DNA from: an uncultured Muribaculaceae bacterium
GTDB lineage: Bacteria > Bacteroidota > Bacteroidia > Bacteroidales > Muribaculaceae
Assembly (NCBI GenBank): GCA_910583795.1
Contig: CAJTZQ010000017.1
Span: 1-52,881 of the forward strand
Direction of reading: 5' to 3'
Length of the DNA stretch: 52,881 nucleotides
In this document: piece by piece, positions 24,562 to 32,454 of the stretch
How the letters are laid out: each line of letters begins with the position of its first letter
Position numbering within the stretch: position 1 is the first letter of the stretch
Notes under the pieces: model-generated
Database searches by the model: none
What the model was told of the DNA's origin: nothing
Seen by the model: the letters and a program-made list of their open reading frames with translations, nothing else
Program-made: the position numbers and the translations under genes

Positions 24562-25578
24562 ATGATTACACAGACCGAACGACATACCCTCATAGCCGAC
24601 TATCTCAGCGCTCTCGGAGTGCCATACACATATGATTATTCCAACACCCGTTTCAGCAAGATGCCATTTCAAACCATGTTCGGTTTTACGAAACTTCTAC
24701 AGGAGTATGGCATAAAATCGGAGGGGTATCTTTTAAAAGATAAAAACGAAATTTCCAAAATCACTCCACCTTTTCTTGCCGATACACCACGTGGATTTGT
24801 TATAGTCACAAACATTTCCACCGACAAGATCACCTATCTCACTTATGGAGTAACAGAAACCATGCCTTTGACTGAATTTATAAAGGCATGGAACGGTAAT
24901 GTTGTCCTATCATATCCTTCTCCAAATGCGGAAGAACCCGACTATCATCTCCACGCAAGAGTGGAATTTTTCATGCGTGCCAAGAAAAAAGTGTTGGCAT
25001 GTGCATGTGCCATAATTTTTATTTATCTCTTTATCGCGAATGGAATCTATCATAGCATATCTACAATTCTTATAAGCGCTATTGATTTATGTGGGTTGTA
25101 CTTTACATATCTCCTTGTACAAAAATCACTTAATATTCATAATCCAGCCGCCGACAGGGTCTGTAAAGTGCTTCAGGAAGGTGGGTGTGACAGTATTCTT
25201 GAAATGAAAGCATCAAAATTTTTTGGTATTTTCGGATGGAGTGAAGTAGGATTCTCTTATTTTTCAGTGAGTCTCCTAACCCTATTGCTGTTACCCCAAA
25301 TGCTCCCATGGCTTGCATTGTGCAATTTATGTTGCCTTCCTTTTACATTTTGGAGCATCTGGTATCAGAAATTCAAGGCGCACAAATGGTGTACGCTTTG
25401 TGTCTGTGTTCAAGGCTCCCTTTGGCTTCTTTTCTTCTGCTACCTATTTGGAGGCTGGTTGAAAATGGCATACCCAATAGCACCCCAATTCTTTATTCTC
25501 GGTCTTACCTATCTTGCCGTGATGCTCGGGATAAATGCAATAATGCCGCTAATTGAAAACAAAAAAGAACAGAATTAA
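24562..25578 (+). CDS. C39-like/vitamin K epoxide reductase (VKOR) family membrane protein
   Basis: A 338-residue integral membrane protein. Residues 1-120 look like the C39-peptidase-like domain often fused to Bacteroidetes VKORs (GFTKLLQEYGI and later RGFVIVTNISTDKITYL); I see no catalytic CGPA-type cysteine, so the domain is probably non-peptidase. Residues 143-330 contain about five membrane segments with the VKOR loop pair C201/C209, the SEVGF segment and the active-site CTLC (C277, C280). VKORs reoxidise thiol partners by passing electrons to quinone. Neighbouring thioredoxin and the small ORF suggest a dedicated disulfide-forming or peptide-maturation unit. Confidence 0.85.
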   Translation: MITQTERHTLIADYLSALGVPYTYDYSNTRFSKMPFQTMFGFTKLLQEYGIKSEGYLLKDKNEISKITPPFLADTPRGFVIVTNISTDKITYLTYGVTETMPLTEFIKAWNGNVVLSYPSPNAEEPDYHLHARVEFFMRAKKKVLACACAIIFIYLFIANGIYHSISTILISAIDLCGLYFTYLLVQKSLNIHNPAADRVCKVLQEGGCDSILEMKASKFFGIFGWSEVGFSYFSVSLLTLLLLPQMLPWLALCNLCCLPFTFWSIWYQKFKAHKWCTLCVCVQGSLWLLFFCYLFGGWLKMAYPIAPQFFILGLTYLAVMLGINAIMPLIENKKEQN

Positions 25579-25590
25579 TAATCTCTTTTT

Positions 25591-25755
25591 ATGAATAATA
25601 ATATTAAAGATATACCTCGTCCTGATTTTGAATCTGCTGTAAGACTTACTCCTCTACAGCTTAACGCATTCAGGTGCCAGAAGAAACATACTCTTCTGAC
25701 ACCTGAACGACTGAAAAGAATAGCAAAATCATCTTCCGGAAATAAATCAAAATGA
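25591..25755 (+). CDS. small conserved-looking ORF (54 aa) next to VKOR gene
   Basis: An ATG 12 bases after the VKOR stop opens a 54-codon frame encoding a basic peptide: MNNNIKDIPRPDFESA, then VRLTPLQLNAFRCQKKH, then TLLTPERLKRIAKSSS. It contains one Cys and two LTP words. I recall similar small proteins (LTP.ELN..F then T.LTPE.L) from Bacteroidales but no function. Its place in a redox cluster raises the possibility of a peptide substrate or natural-product precursor. The middle of the gene overlaps a 14-bp inverted repeat (25671-25705). Confidence 0.55.
   Translation: MNNNIKDIPRPDFESAVRLTPLQLNAFRCQKKHTLLTPERLKRIAKSSSGNKSK
25671..25705. repeat. inverted repeat inside the 54-aa ORF
   Basis: CAGGTGCCAGAAGA and TCTTCTGACACCTG are reverse complements with one mismatch, around a 7-base loop. 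It lacks a T-tract but would form a stable stem in the mRNA within codons 28-38. Confidence 0.6.
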
Positions 25756-25761
25756 TTTTCA

Positions 25762-26844
25762 TCATTTATCCATAAGGAAAGCGTCTGTAAGAGACACAGC
25801 TTTAGAAAATGCTGTAGGCTGTCCTTTTACTGTGATAAATAGATGAACGGCTCCCTGGAATGTGATATGTTCCACGTCATTCCCTAATTGTTTTAACGTG
25901 CTTGCAAAATCTTTCCCTTGATCATAAAGAATATCTCTTTCCGCACCAATGATCAAGACAGGAGGTAATTTTGCAAGTTTTATTTTTTCCGCCTCCGCCG
26001 GCGAAATCAGAGGATTGCGAACATCATAATTCTTATCGTCTGCCTTTGCCGAGACATTATTCACATAAGCTTCATTAAAAGAATTCATTAGCCTTGAATC
26101 AAGACCATATCCACGTGAATATTCTTTCCATGAAGCTGATTTATCAGCATACGCTTTTACAACTGGATAGAACAAAACCAAAGATTTCAATTCTATAGGT
26201 TGTGGCTGATCTTGCAGATACAATGCGGTTGCAACGGCAAGATTTCCCCCGGAACTATCACCTCCAACGCTTATAAGCGAGAGGGAGCCCCCCCACTCCT
26301 CTATATGTGACACGGCATATTCCACTGCAGAGACGCAATCCATCAATCCTGAAGGAAACGGATTCTCCGGTGCAAGACTATAATCCACTGCCAAAACCAT
26401 GACTTTTCCAGACGCTGCCAACGCATCACAATAGCCTGAACATGAATTTATGCTGCCAAACACCCATCCCCCTCCATGAAAATAAACCAACAAGGGTAAT
26501 GGAGATTTGCCTAAAGTCTTGGGCTTATAGAGTCGCATCTTTATTCCCCGTGCAGAGCCATCGCCTATTATATCTTTTCGTTCAACATTCTCAGACAAAT
26601 CTACCGTAACATTACGTGACATTCTGACATTTGTCAACTCACCTGTCTGCCCTCTCATGGCGTGTAAGACAGCATCACACTGTCGGTCCTGCAAACCTTC
26701 TGCCATATCGTCGATAAAATCATCCGCCTCATTAAGAAACGCTATCTTTTCTTTCTCGGTAGGCATTAACTTTTTAGGTATACGAGCAAAACTGCAAGTA
26801 GACATCATCCCTATACCTATAAGCGCAATTAAATATTTTTTCAT
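25762..26844 (-). CDS. exported alpha/beta-hydrolase, hormone-sensitive-lipase type esterase
   Basis: A 360-residue secreted esterase. A signal peptide (about 1-20, MKKYLIALIGIGMMS...) is followed by an HSL-family hydrolase domain: oxyanion-hole HGGGW at 123-127, nucleophile S197 in GDSSGG, acid D304 in AERD and H334 in GAVHLF. The cap region lies before residue 100. It should hydrolyse short-chain acyl esters; substrate is unknown. C17 in the signal region is not a convincing lipobox. The gene starts 5 bases after the stop of an ABC-F gene and is likely cotranscribed; it converges on the small ORF. Confidence 0.88.
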   Translation of the reverse strand: MKKYLIALIGIGMMSTCSFARIPKKLMPTEKEKIAFLNEADDFIDDMAEGLQDRQCDAVLHAMRGQTGELTNVRMSRNVTVDLSENVERKDIIGDGSARGIKMRLYKPKTLGKSPLPLLVYFHGGGWVFGSINSCSGYCDALAASGKVMVLAVDYSLAPENPFPSGLMDCVSAVEYAVSHIEEWGGSLSLISVGGDSSGGNLAVATALYLQDQPQPIELKSLVLFYPVVKAYADKSASWKEYSRGYGLDSRLMNSFNEAYVNNVSAKADDKNYDVRNPLISPAEAEKIKLAKLPPVLIIGAERDILYDQGKDFASTLKQLGNDVEHITFQGAVHLFITVKGQPTAFSKAVSLTDAFLMDK

Positions 26845-26849
26845 TGTCT

Positions 26850-28646
26850 TTATTCCTTTTCCATTAATTCCAACAATCGGAATTCCGATTCGTCAATTTC
26901 AGATATAATCTCTTCCATCCTTTTGCCAGCTGCCGTTATGGCCGTATGGTCCATATTACCTGAAGACATCTCTGTTTCCAGCATTGCTTTCTCCTTTTCC
27001 AATTCTTCCACCCTTGCAGTTAAAGCGTCAAGCTCCTTTTTTTCCTTAAATGATAGTTTCTGTTTTTGTTCGGTGCGAGGCTTACTTGAAATTTTAGATG
27101 TCTGCACAGACTGCTGTGCCGCAGTCTCCAATGCACGTAATTCCTTCTGTTCCTCCTGCACACAATGACGATAGGTGGAATAATCGCCCGGGAAATCTTT
27201 AACCACACCATTTCCCTTAAACACAAACAGATGGTCTACTATTCTATCAAGGAAGAAACGGTCATGGCTTACTACTATAACACAACCTTTGAAGTTTGCA
27301 AGATAATCTTCAAGGACAGTCAGTGTCAAGATATCAAGATCATTTGTAGGTTCATCGAGGATAAGAAAGTTAGGATTCTTCATTAAAACAGTAGCAAGAT
27401 ATAATCGTCTCCTCTCTCCTCCACTTAGTTTGAATATATATTTCTGCTGCGTTTCAGGTGTAAATAAGAAACGCGTAAGAAATTGAGAAGCCGAAAGCCT
27501 TGTCTTGTCATCAATCCGCACTTCTTCCGCTATTTCTCTTACTGCATCTATAACTTTCTTCTTTTCATCGAATCCGGTCATTCCCTCCTGACTATAATAT
27601 CCCCATTTTACAGTCTGTCCAATGTCGAACGAACCGCTGTCAGGCTGGAGCTGTCCAAGGAGCAGCTTAATAAAGGTGGTCTTGCCAGCTCCATTATCTC
27701 CGACGATACCAACCTTTTCATATCTTGCAAAAGTATAGCTCCAATTTTCAAGAATCACTTTGTCGCCAAATGATTTTGAAACATCCTTTGCTTCAAAAAT
27801 CTTAGAACCTATATAAGAAGACCCATTACCCAAAGAAAGCTCCTTTGTGTTAAGATTGATCTTGCTCTTAGCTTCCAACTGATGAAAGTTGTCTATTCGG
27901 TATTTGGCTTTTGAACCACGTGCCTGCGGCTGCCTTCGCATCCAATCAAGTTCTGTGCGAAGAAGATTCTTCACTTTAGCAAGCTCCGAATTCATGGCAT
28001 CATAACGCTCCTGCCTTTTCTCAAGGTAATAGTCGTAGTTGCCATCATAGGAATAGACTGCCTCCCTATCAATCTCGATAATCTTGTTGCATACCTTATC
28101 GAGGAAATATCGGTCGTGCGTCACCATAAGCAGGGTTATCCGCTGACGCGTGAGATAATTCTCAAGCCATTCCACCATCTCAATATCAAGATGATTGGTT
28201 GGCTCGTCAAGAATAAGCAGGTCAGGTTCTGTCAACAACGTCTTTGCCAAAGCCACACGTTTCACCTGTCCACCTGACATGGTGCCCATTTTCTGGGTCA
28301 AGTCAGTAATCCTGAATTGATAAAGCATCTGGCGGGCACGGTCCTGGCATGTAAAGTCATCTGCACGTAAGGGTTCCGGGGTAGCGTAAGAAATAGCCGT
28401 TTCTTCGGGATCAAAAGGTGGCAACTGAGATAGATATCCCACTCTCAAATCATTTCTAAAAACAACATTTCCACTGTCATAATCCTCCTTGCCCGCTATA
28501 ATATTAAGAAACGTGGTTTTTCCTGCACCATTTGCTGCAATCAATCCTATTTTGTCACCCTCATATACTCCGAGTGTGACATCAGAAAACAACACCCTGT
28601 CGCCGAATGATTTTGTCAGTTTCTCAATTTGCAGATAACTTATCAT
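26850..28646 (-). CDS. ABC-F family ATPase (Uup-like)
   Basis: A 598-residue protein with two intact ABC domains. Domain 1 has ANGAGKTT (38-45), MSGGQVKR and LLILDEPTNHLD; domain 2 has GDNGAGKTT, LSGGERRR and LILDEPTNDLD. A linker rich in Arg and Lys (about 235-300) and a C-terminal coiled coil (about 530-598, ELEKEKAMLETEM) that binds nucleic acid match Uup, an ABC-F factor linked to ribosome and DNA-repair functions. I start at MISYLQIEKL since the 31 upstream codons lie in a region with a stop-rich leader. It contrasts with the degenerate ABC-F encoded at 19960. Confidence 0.92.
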   Translation of the reverse strand: MISYLQIEKLTKSFGDRVLFSDVTLGVYEGDKIGLIAANGAGKTTFLNIIAGKEDYDSGNVVFRNDLRVGYLSQLPPFDPEETAISYATPEPLRADDFTCQDRARQMLYQFRITDLTQKMGTMSGGQVKRVALAKTLLTEPDLLILDEPTNHLDIEMVEWLENYLTRQRITLLMVTHDRYFLDKVCNKIIEIDREAVYSYDGNYDYYLEKRQERYDAMNSELAKVKNLLRTELDWMRRQPQARGSKAKYRIDNFHQLEAKSKINLNTKELSLGNGSSYIGSKIFEAKDVSKSFGDKVILENWSYTFARYEKVGIVGDNGAGKTTFIKLLLGQLQPDSGSFDIGQTVKWGYYSQEGMTGFDEKKKVIDAVREIAEEVRIDDKTRLSASQFLTRFLFTPETQQKYIFKLSGGERRRLYLATVLMKNPNFLILDEPTNDLDILTLTVLEDYLANFKGCVIVVSHDRFFLDRIVDHLFVFKGNGVVKDFPGDYSTYRHCVQEEQKELRALETAAQQSVQTSKISSKPRTEQKQKLSFKEKKELDALTARVEELEKEKAMLETEMSSGNMDHTAITAAGKRMEEIISEIDESEFRLLELMEKE

Positions 28647-28762
28647 AATTCTATTATAAATCCTATCCTTAATAGATTCAAGTTTATTATAAAAAGAATT
28701 CTGTAGGGTTAAAAAACAAACATCCTGTCCCTTAACCACTACAGAATTTATTAAGATAAAAA

Positions 28763-29137
28763 TTAGAGTGCTGCTACAACTTCAATTTCAACAAGTGCCT
28801 GCTTGGGAAGTTCTTTTACGGCAAATGCCGCGCGTGCAGGATATACTGCCTTGAAATATTCTGCATATACCTCGTTCATAGCTCCAAAAAGGCTCATGTC
28901 TGCAAGATAAACCGTAGTTTTAAGAACATTGTCGAGTGTTGCACCTGCTTCAGCAAGGATTGCCTGAATATTCTTGATGCTCTGTGCAGTCTGCGCCTTG
29001 ATGTCAGATGGCATTTCTCCGGTTGCGGCATTGATAGGAAGCTGGCCTGATACAAAAATAAGATTGCCTGTCATCACTGCCTGGCTGTAGGGGCCGATAG
29101 CTCCGGGAGCCTTTGATGAATTGATCTCTTTTTTCAT
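28763..29137 (-). CDS. RidA family reactive-intermediate deaminase
   Basis: A 124-residue trimeric-type RidA protein that hydrolyses enamine/imine intermediates from PLP enzymes. It begins MKKEINSSKAPGAIGPYSQA and carries VSGQLP, NI.AIL.EAG and the substrate-binding Arg in YPARAAFAV, with VEIEVVA at the end. I start at MKKEI, dropping 17 upstream codons. The gene lies 96 bases after the DUF418 gene start region and has no evident operon partner. Confidence 0.93.
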   Translation of the reverse strand: MKKEINSSKAPGAIGPYSQAVMTGNLIFVSGQLPINAATGEMPSDIKAQTAQSIKNIQAILAEAGATLDNVLKTTVYLADMSLFGAMNEVYAEYFKAVYPARAAFAVKELPKQALVEIEVVAAL

Positions 29138-29233
29138 GTCTGTAAATTTAAGATTTAGATTAGTCAACCAAAATATAAGGTTTTCCATTGCAAAATTAAC
29201 AATAATTCCGCTTAGTCATGCAAAATATAAAGG

Positions 29234-30421
29234 TTATTTGGATTTTGCCCAGGGAAATTCAATCCATGTGGCTTTTTTCCATAAATATTCCAAGGGTCCG
29301 TGGCTATGATGATTTGCCCAATACCTACAGAAACAATATTGAACAAAGAAAATTCCTATACCGACCAATTCACTTGCCGTGATGCCGAGACGAAGATATA
29401 GTCCCCAGTGGTAGAACAAAGCTGAACCGATTATTCCCTGTGTCACATAGTTGGTCATGCTCATTCGTCCATAAGGGATCAGCAGTGATAACAGACCACT
29501 CAATTTTGTCGTGCAGTAATAGCCAAATAATATTCCACATACAAGTATCAGCATAAAGGAGATATTGGCAAGTGAAGATAAGACAAGCTTTAATTGCACT
29601 AATATTCTTGTGTCTTCAATATAATTCCCGACCATATTGTTCAATCCATATAGCGGGAAAAATGCAGCAAGCGCTATTGCAAGGACGACTCCCCATTTAT
29701 GTAGATTTTTGCGAAGGAACCATCCTTCTCTACCTATCAACATACCAAACATGAATAGCGCTGCAGTCTGGAAAATTCTACCATGATCCCATGCCCACGC
29801 AAGCGAAGCAAGCTGACCTTCCCATAGGTTGACTTTGACAGTCTCAAGAAACGATCCCCCGCTTTGCATAGCGAATGTTGCAGCCCAATATTCACTGGTG
29901 TTGATGGTAAAAGGTTCAAAAGCCGGATCTGCTATAGACATAAACATCTGATAGATCGCATATGGCTGTATCATGCAGATTGAAGCGATTATAACAACCG
30001 ATTTTGTTGAAAGCTTACATGTCAAAACCAACACAAAACCTATGAGTGCATACATCACAAGAATCTCAGCTGTAAAGAACATAGCGTTGATCTGACCAAC
30101 CAAAAACAAAAGCAACAGTCTCCAACAAAAACGCAAACGAAAGTCGTTACCCTTCATCCGCTGGTTGTCATGCTGGATAAAGAAACTAAAACCGAAAAGC
30201 AAAGCAAAGATTGCGTATGCCTTTCCTCCGAACATAAAGAAAAGACCGTCCCATATAGCCTTATCGGTAAAATTCAACCAATTTGACTGTGTTGAAGTGT
30301 CGGGAAAAGAATAGAAGTTGAAATGCTCGATAGAATGAAGCAGGATTATGGCAAGCACTGCAAAACCTCGCAGCACATCCGCCACATCCACCCTTTCATG
30401 ACGTCGTAAAGTTTGATTCAT
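29234..30421 (-). CDS. DUF418 multi-pass membrane protein
   Basis: A 395-residue protein with about ten hydrophobic segments. The first, GFAVLAIILLHSIEHF (about 17-32), and the C-terminal domain with GRMSMTNYVTQ (about 310-320) are typical of DUF418/YeiB proteins. Their function is unknown; transport of an unidentified substrate has been proposed. The basic N-terminus (MNQTLRRHERVD) agrees with a start at the given ATG. It is followed by the RidA gene and preceded by tRNA-Thr. Confidence 0.82.
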   Translation of the reverse strand: MNQTLRRHERVDVADVLRGFAVLAIILLHSIEHFNFYSFPDTSTQSNWLNFTDKAIWDGLFFMFGGKAYAIFALLFGFSFFIQHDNQRMKGNDFRLRFCWRLLLLFLVGQINAMFFTAEILVMYALIGFVLVLTCKLSTKSVVIIASICMIQPYAIYQMFMSIADPAFEPFTINTSEYWAATFAMQSGGSFLETVKVNLWEGQLASLAWAWDHGRIFQTAALFMFGMLIGREGWFLRKNLHKWGVVLAIALAAFFPLYGLNNMVGNYIEDTRILVQLKLVLSSLANISFMLILVCGILFGYYCTTKLSGLLSLLIPYGRMSMTNYVTQGIIGSALFYHWGLYLRLGITASELVGIGIFFVQYCFCRYWANHHSHGPLEYLWKKATWIEFPWAKSK

Positions 30422-30436
30422 GACATTATATTTTTA

Positions 30437-30465
30437 ATAAAAAAGGAGTGGTTTTCGACCACTCC
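30437..30465 (-). terminator. terminator of tRNA-Thr
   Basis: On the minus strand, GGAGTGG at 30459-30465 pairs with 30445-30451 and is followed by a TTTTTT run; it starts five bases after the tRNA 3' end. Confidence 0.85.
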
Positions 30466-30469
30466 GCTG

Positions 30470-30542
30470 AGCCGCGACCGGGGCTCGAACCCGGGACCTT
30501 TTCGTTACGAATGAAATGCTCTACCAACTGAGCTATTGCGGC
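30470..30542 (-). tRNA. tRNA-Thr (anticodon CGU)
   Basis: The 73-nt cloverleaf reads from 30542 down: acceptor GCCGCAA, D-arm GCTC/GAGC, anticodon loop TTCGTAA giving CGU, T-arm CCGGG TTCGAGC CCCGG, discriminator U, no encoded CCA. Two A.C mismatches are visible, at positions 6-67 of the acceptor and 31-39 of the anticodon stem, where A-U would be expected. Promoter and terminator flank it, so it is a single-gene transcript. Confidence 0.95.
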
Positions 30543-30585
30543 TGATTGTATTCAAAGGCTCAACCAAGATTGTCCTTTTGTTCTG

Positions 30586-30618
30586 CAAAGTTAATACTTA
30601 TTTTGCGATTATCCCAAT
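30586..30618 (-). promoter_or_regulatory. promoter of tRNA-Thr
   Basis: The minus strand has TAACTTTG at 30593-30586, 44 bp upstream of the tRNA, with a TTG 22 bp further. Confidence 0.6.
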
Positions 30619-30626
30619 TTTTGAGC

Positions 30627-30667
30627 AAAAAAAAGAAAGACTGGCTACTCTCTCGAGCTGCCAGTCT
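30627..30667 (-). terminator. terminator of gdhA
   Basis: AGACTGGC (30638-30645) pairs with GCCAGTCT (30660-30667); on the minus strand the stem is followed by TTTCTTTTTTTT. It lies 100 bases after the gdhA stop. Confidence 0.8.
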
Positions 30668-30767
30668 CTGCTGATGAAACATTTCAATTACTCTTATTTT
30701 CAATTACTCTTTTTCGTTTTTCCGTTTTCACAAACGGATATATATTTTGTCGCTTTCAAGGAAAGTA

Positions 30768-32108
30768 TCAGATGATACCCTGACCCATCATAGCGTCTGC
30801 AACCTTGAGGAAGCCTGCAATGTTGGCACCCTTCATATAGTTGATGTAGCCATCTTCCTGTGTGCCATATTCTACACAAGCATGGTGGATAGAACTCATC
30901 ATCTCATGAAGTCTGTTGTCAACCTCGGCTGCACTCCACTGTAGGTGTTCAGCATCCTGGCTCATTTCAAGACCTGATACGCCTACGCCACCTGCGTTGA
31001 CAGCTTTACCGGGGCAATATACAGTCTTGTTAGCAATGAATGCATCGATAGCTTCGGGAGTACATCCCATGTTGCTGACCTCAGCACAAAGCTGAACACC
31101 GTTAGCGATGAGCTGCTTAGCATCTTCGCCGCCAAGTTCGTTCTGGGTTGCGCAAGGAAGAGCGATGTCCACTTTCTGCTCCCAAGGTTTCTTGCCGGGG
31201 AAGAAAGTTGAGCCGGGGAACTTATCAGCATAAGGAGCGACAACGTCGTTGCCTGATGCACGAAGTTCGAGCATATAATTGATCTTCTCAGCATCAAGAC
31301 CGGCAGGATCAAGGATATAACCGTCAGGACCTGAGATTGTGATAACCTTAGCACCGAGTTCAGTAGCTTTCTGAGCTGCACCCCATGCAACATTACCGAA
31401 ACCGGAAATAGCCACAGTCTTGCCTGCGAGAGTCTCATTCCAGTTCTGTTTCAATACATTCTGTACGAAATAGATTGCGCCATAACCGGTTGCTTCAGGA
31501 CGAAGACGGCTACCGCCGAATGAAAGACCCTTACCTGTAAATGTACCTGTGTTTTCGCGGGCGAGTTTCTTGTACATGCCATACATGTAACCAACTTCTC
31601 TACCACCTACGCCGATATCACCTGCGGGAACGTCGCGATCGGGACCGAGGTTACGCCAAAGTTCGAGAATGAACGCCTGGCAGAAACGCATGATCTCAGC
31701 ATCGCTCTTACCGCGGGGGCTGAAGTCAGAACCACCTTTACCTCCACCCATGGGAAGAGTGGTAAGTGCATTCTTGAATGTCTGTTCGAAACCGAGGAAT
31801 TTGAGGATTGAGAGGTTGACAGAAGCATGGAAACGGATACCTCCTTTGTAGGGACCGATCGCGTTATTGAACTGAACACGATAACCGATGTTGTTCTGCA
31901 CTTCTCCTTTATCGTCTACCCAAGTAACTCTGAAAGTGAAGATACGATCAGGCTCAACCATACGTTCGATAATGCGTGCCTTCTCATATTCAGGATGCTG
32001 GTTATATACTTCCTCCACTGAAAGGAGAACTTCTTTCACAGCCTGGAGATATTCTTTCTCACCGGGGTGCTTTGCCTCAAGGGCAGCCATGATTTCAGAG
32101 ATGTTCAT
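30768..32108 (-). CDS. gdhA: glutamate dehydrogenase, hexameric class
   Basis: A 446-residue enzyme interconverting glutamate and 2-oxoglutarate plus ammonia. Family motifs include PYKGGIRFH at 86-94, the catalytic lysine K124 in PMGGGKGGSDF, D164 in PAGDIGVGGRE and the Rossmann GFGNVAWGAA. Length matches small hexameric (NADP- or NAD-type) enzymes; cofactor specificity cannot be read safely. It is a single gene with a good promoter and a leader of about 120 bases containing an inverted repeat, and ends in a terminator. Confidence 0.95.
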   Translation of the reverse strand: MNISEIMAALEAKHPGEKEYLQAVKEVLLSVEEVYNQHPEYEKARIIERMVEPDRIFTFRVTWVDDKGEVQNNIGYRVQFNNAIGPYKGGIRFHASVNLSILKFLGFEQTFKNALTTLPMGGGKGGSDFSPRGKSDAEIMRFCQAFILELWRNLGPDRDVPAGDIGVGGREVGYMYGMYKKLARENTGTFTGKGLSFGGSRLRPEATGYGAIYFVQNVLKQNWNETLAGKTVAISGFGNVAWGAAQKATELGAKVITISGPDGYILDPAGLDAEKINYMLELRASGNDVVAPYADKFPGSTFFPGKKPWEQKVDIALPCATQNELGGEDAKQLIANGVQLCAEVSNMGCTPEAIDAFIANKTVYCPGKAVNAGGVGVSGLEMSQDAEHLQWSAAEVDNRLHEMMSSIHHACVEYGTQEDGYINYMKGANIAGFLKVADAMMGQGII

Positions 32109-32235
32109 GTGCTTTTAAATTAGATTTATGGTTAGATTATAAGTTGACTTAGCAAAAAACAGTTTTTTCAACCCATTGCAATCATAGTGCAAGCTACTTG
32201 TGTGCCAACCTTGGGTTGAAGCCCTATTTTCGTTG

Positions 32236-32267
32236 CAAAAATACAATGTTATTTTTAAACCGCCAAA
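32236..32267 (-). promoter_or_regulatory. promoter of gdhA
   Basis: On the minus strand TTTG (32267-32264) and TATTTTTG (32243-32236) are separated by 20 bp, a textbook Bacteroidetes promoter giving a leader of about 120 bases. Confidence 0.75.
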
Positions 32268-32381
32268 GATTTTCAAAAAAAAATTCAAAAAAATTTATGT
32301 TTATTTTATACAATGCTCACTTATTCCATTTCGCAGGATAAAATTGCCTTTATGGATCAATATTCTTACCATATAAATAAA

Positions 32382-32414
32382 GGAGAGGCAACCTCCTTAA
32401 AAGTGTGCCTCTCC
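32382..32414 (-). terminator. terminator of ompA-like gene
   Basis: GGAGAGGCA (32382-32390) pairs with TGCCTCTCC (32406-32414). On the minus strand the stem is followed by TTTATTTATA. The arm shares GAGAGGCAACCT with the hairpin at 19858. Confidence 0.75.
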
Positions 32415-32454
32415 TCATATAATAAACCTTATATAATTTATATATGCGCTTTAA

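Larger units (their letters stand above)
32109..32454. other. gap holding gdhA leader/promoter and ompA terminator
   Basis: The 346-base gap contains the gdhA leader, where TCAACCCA (near 32168) and TGGGTTGA (near 32210) form inverted arms, the gdhA promoter and the ompA terminator. No ORF is supported. Confidence 0.5.

Noticed and set aside
30470..30542. tRNA pseudogene
   Set aside because: Despite two mismatches all arms, invariant bases, promoter and terminator are present, so I keep it as a tRNA and only flag the mismatches.
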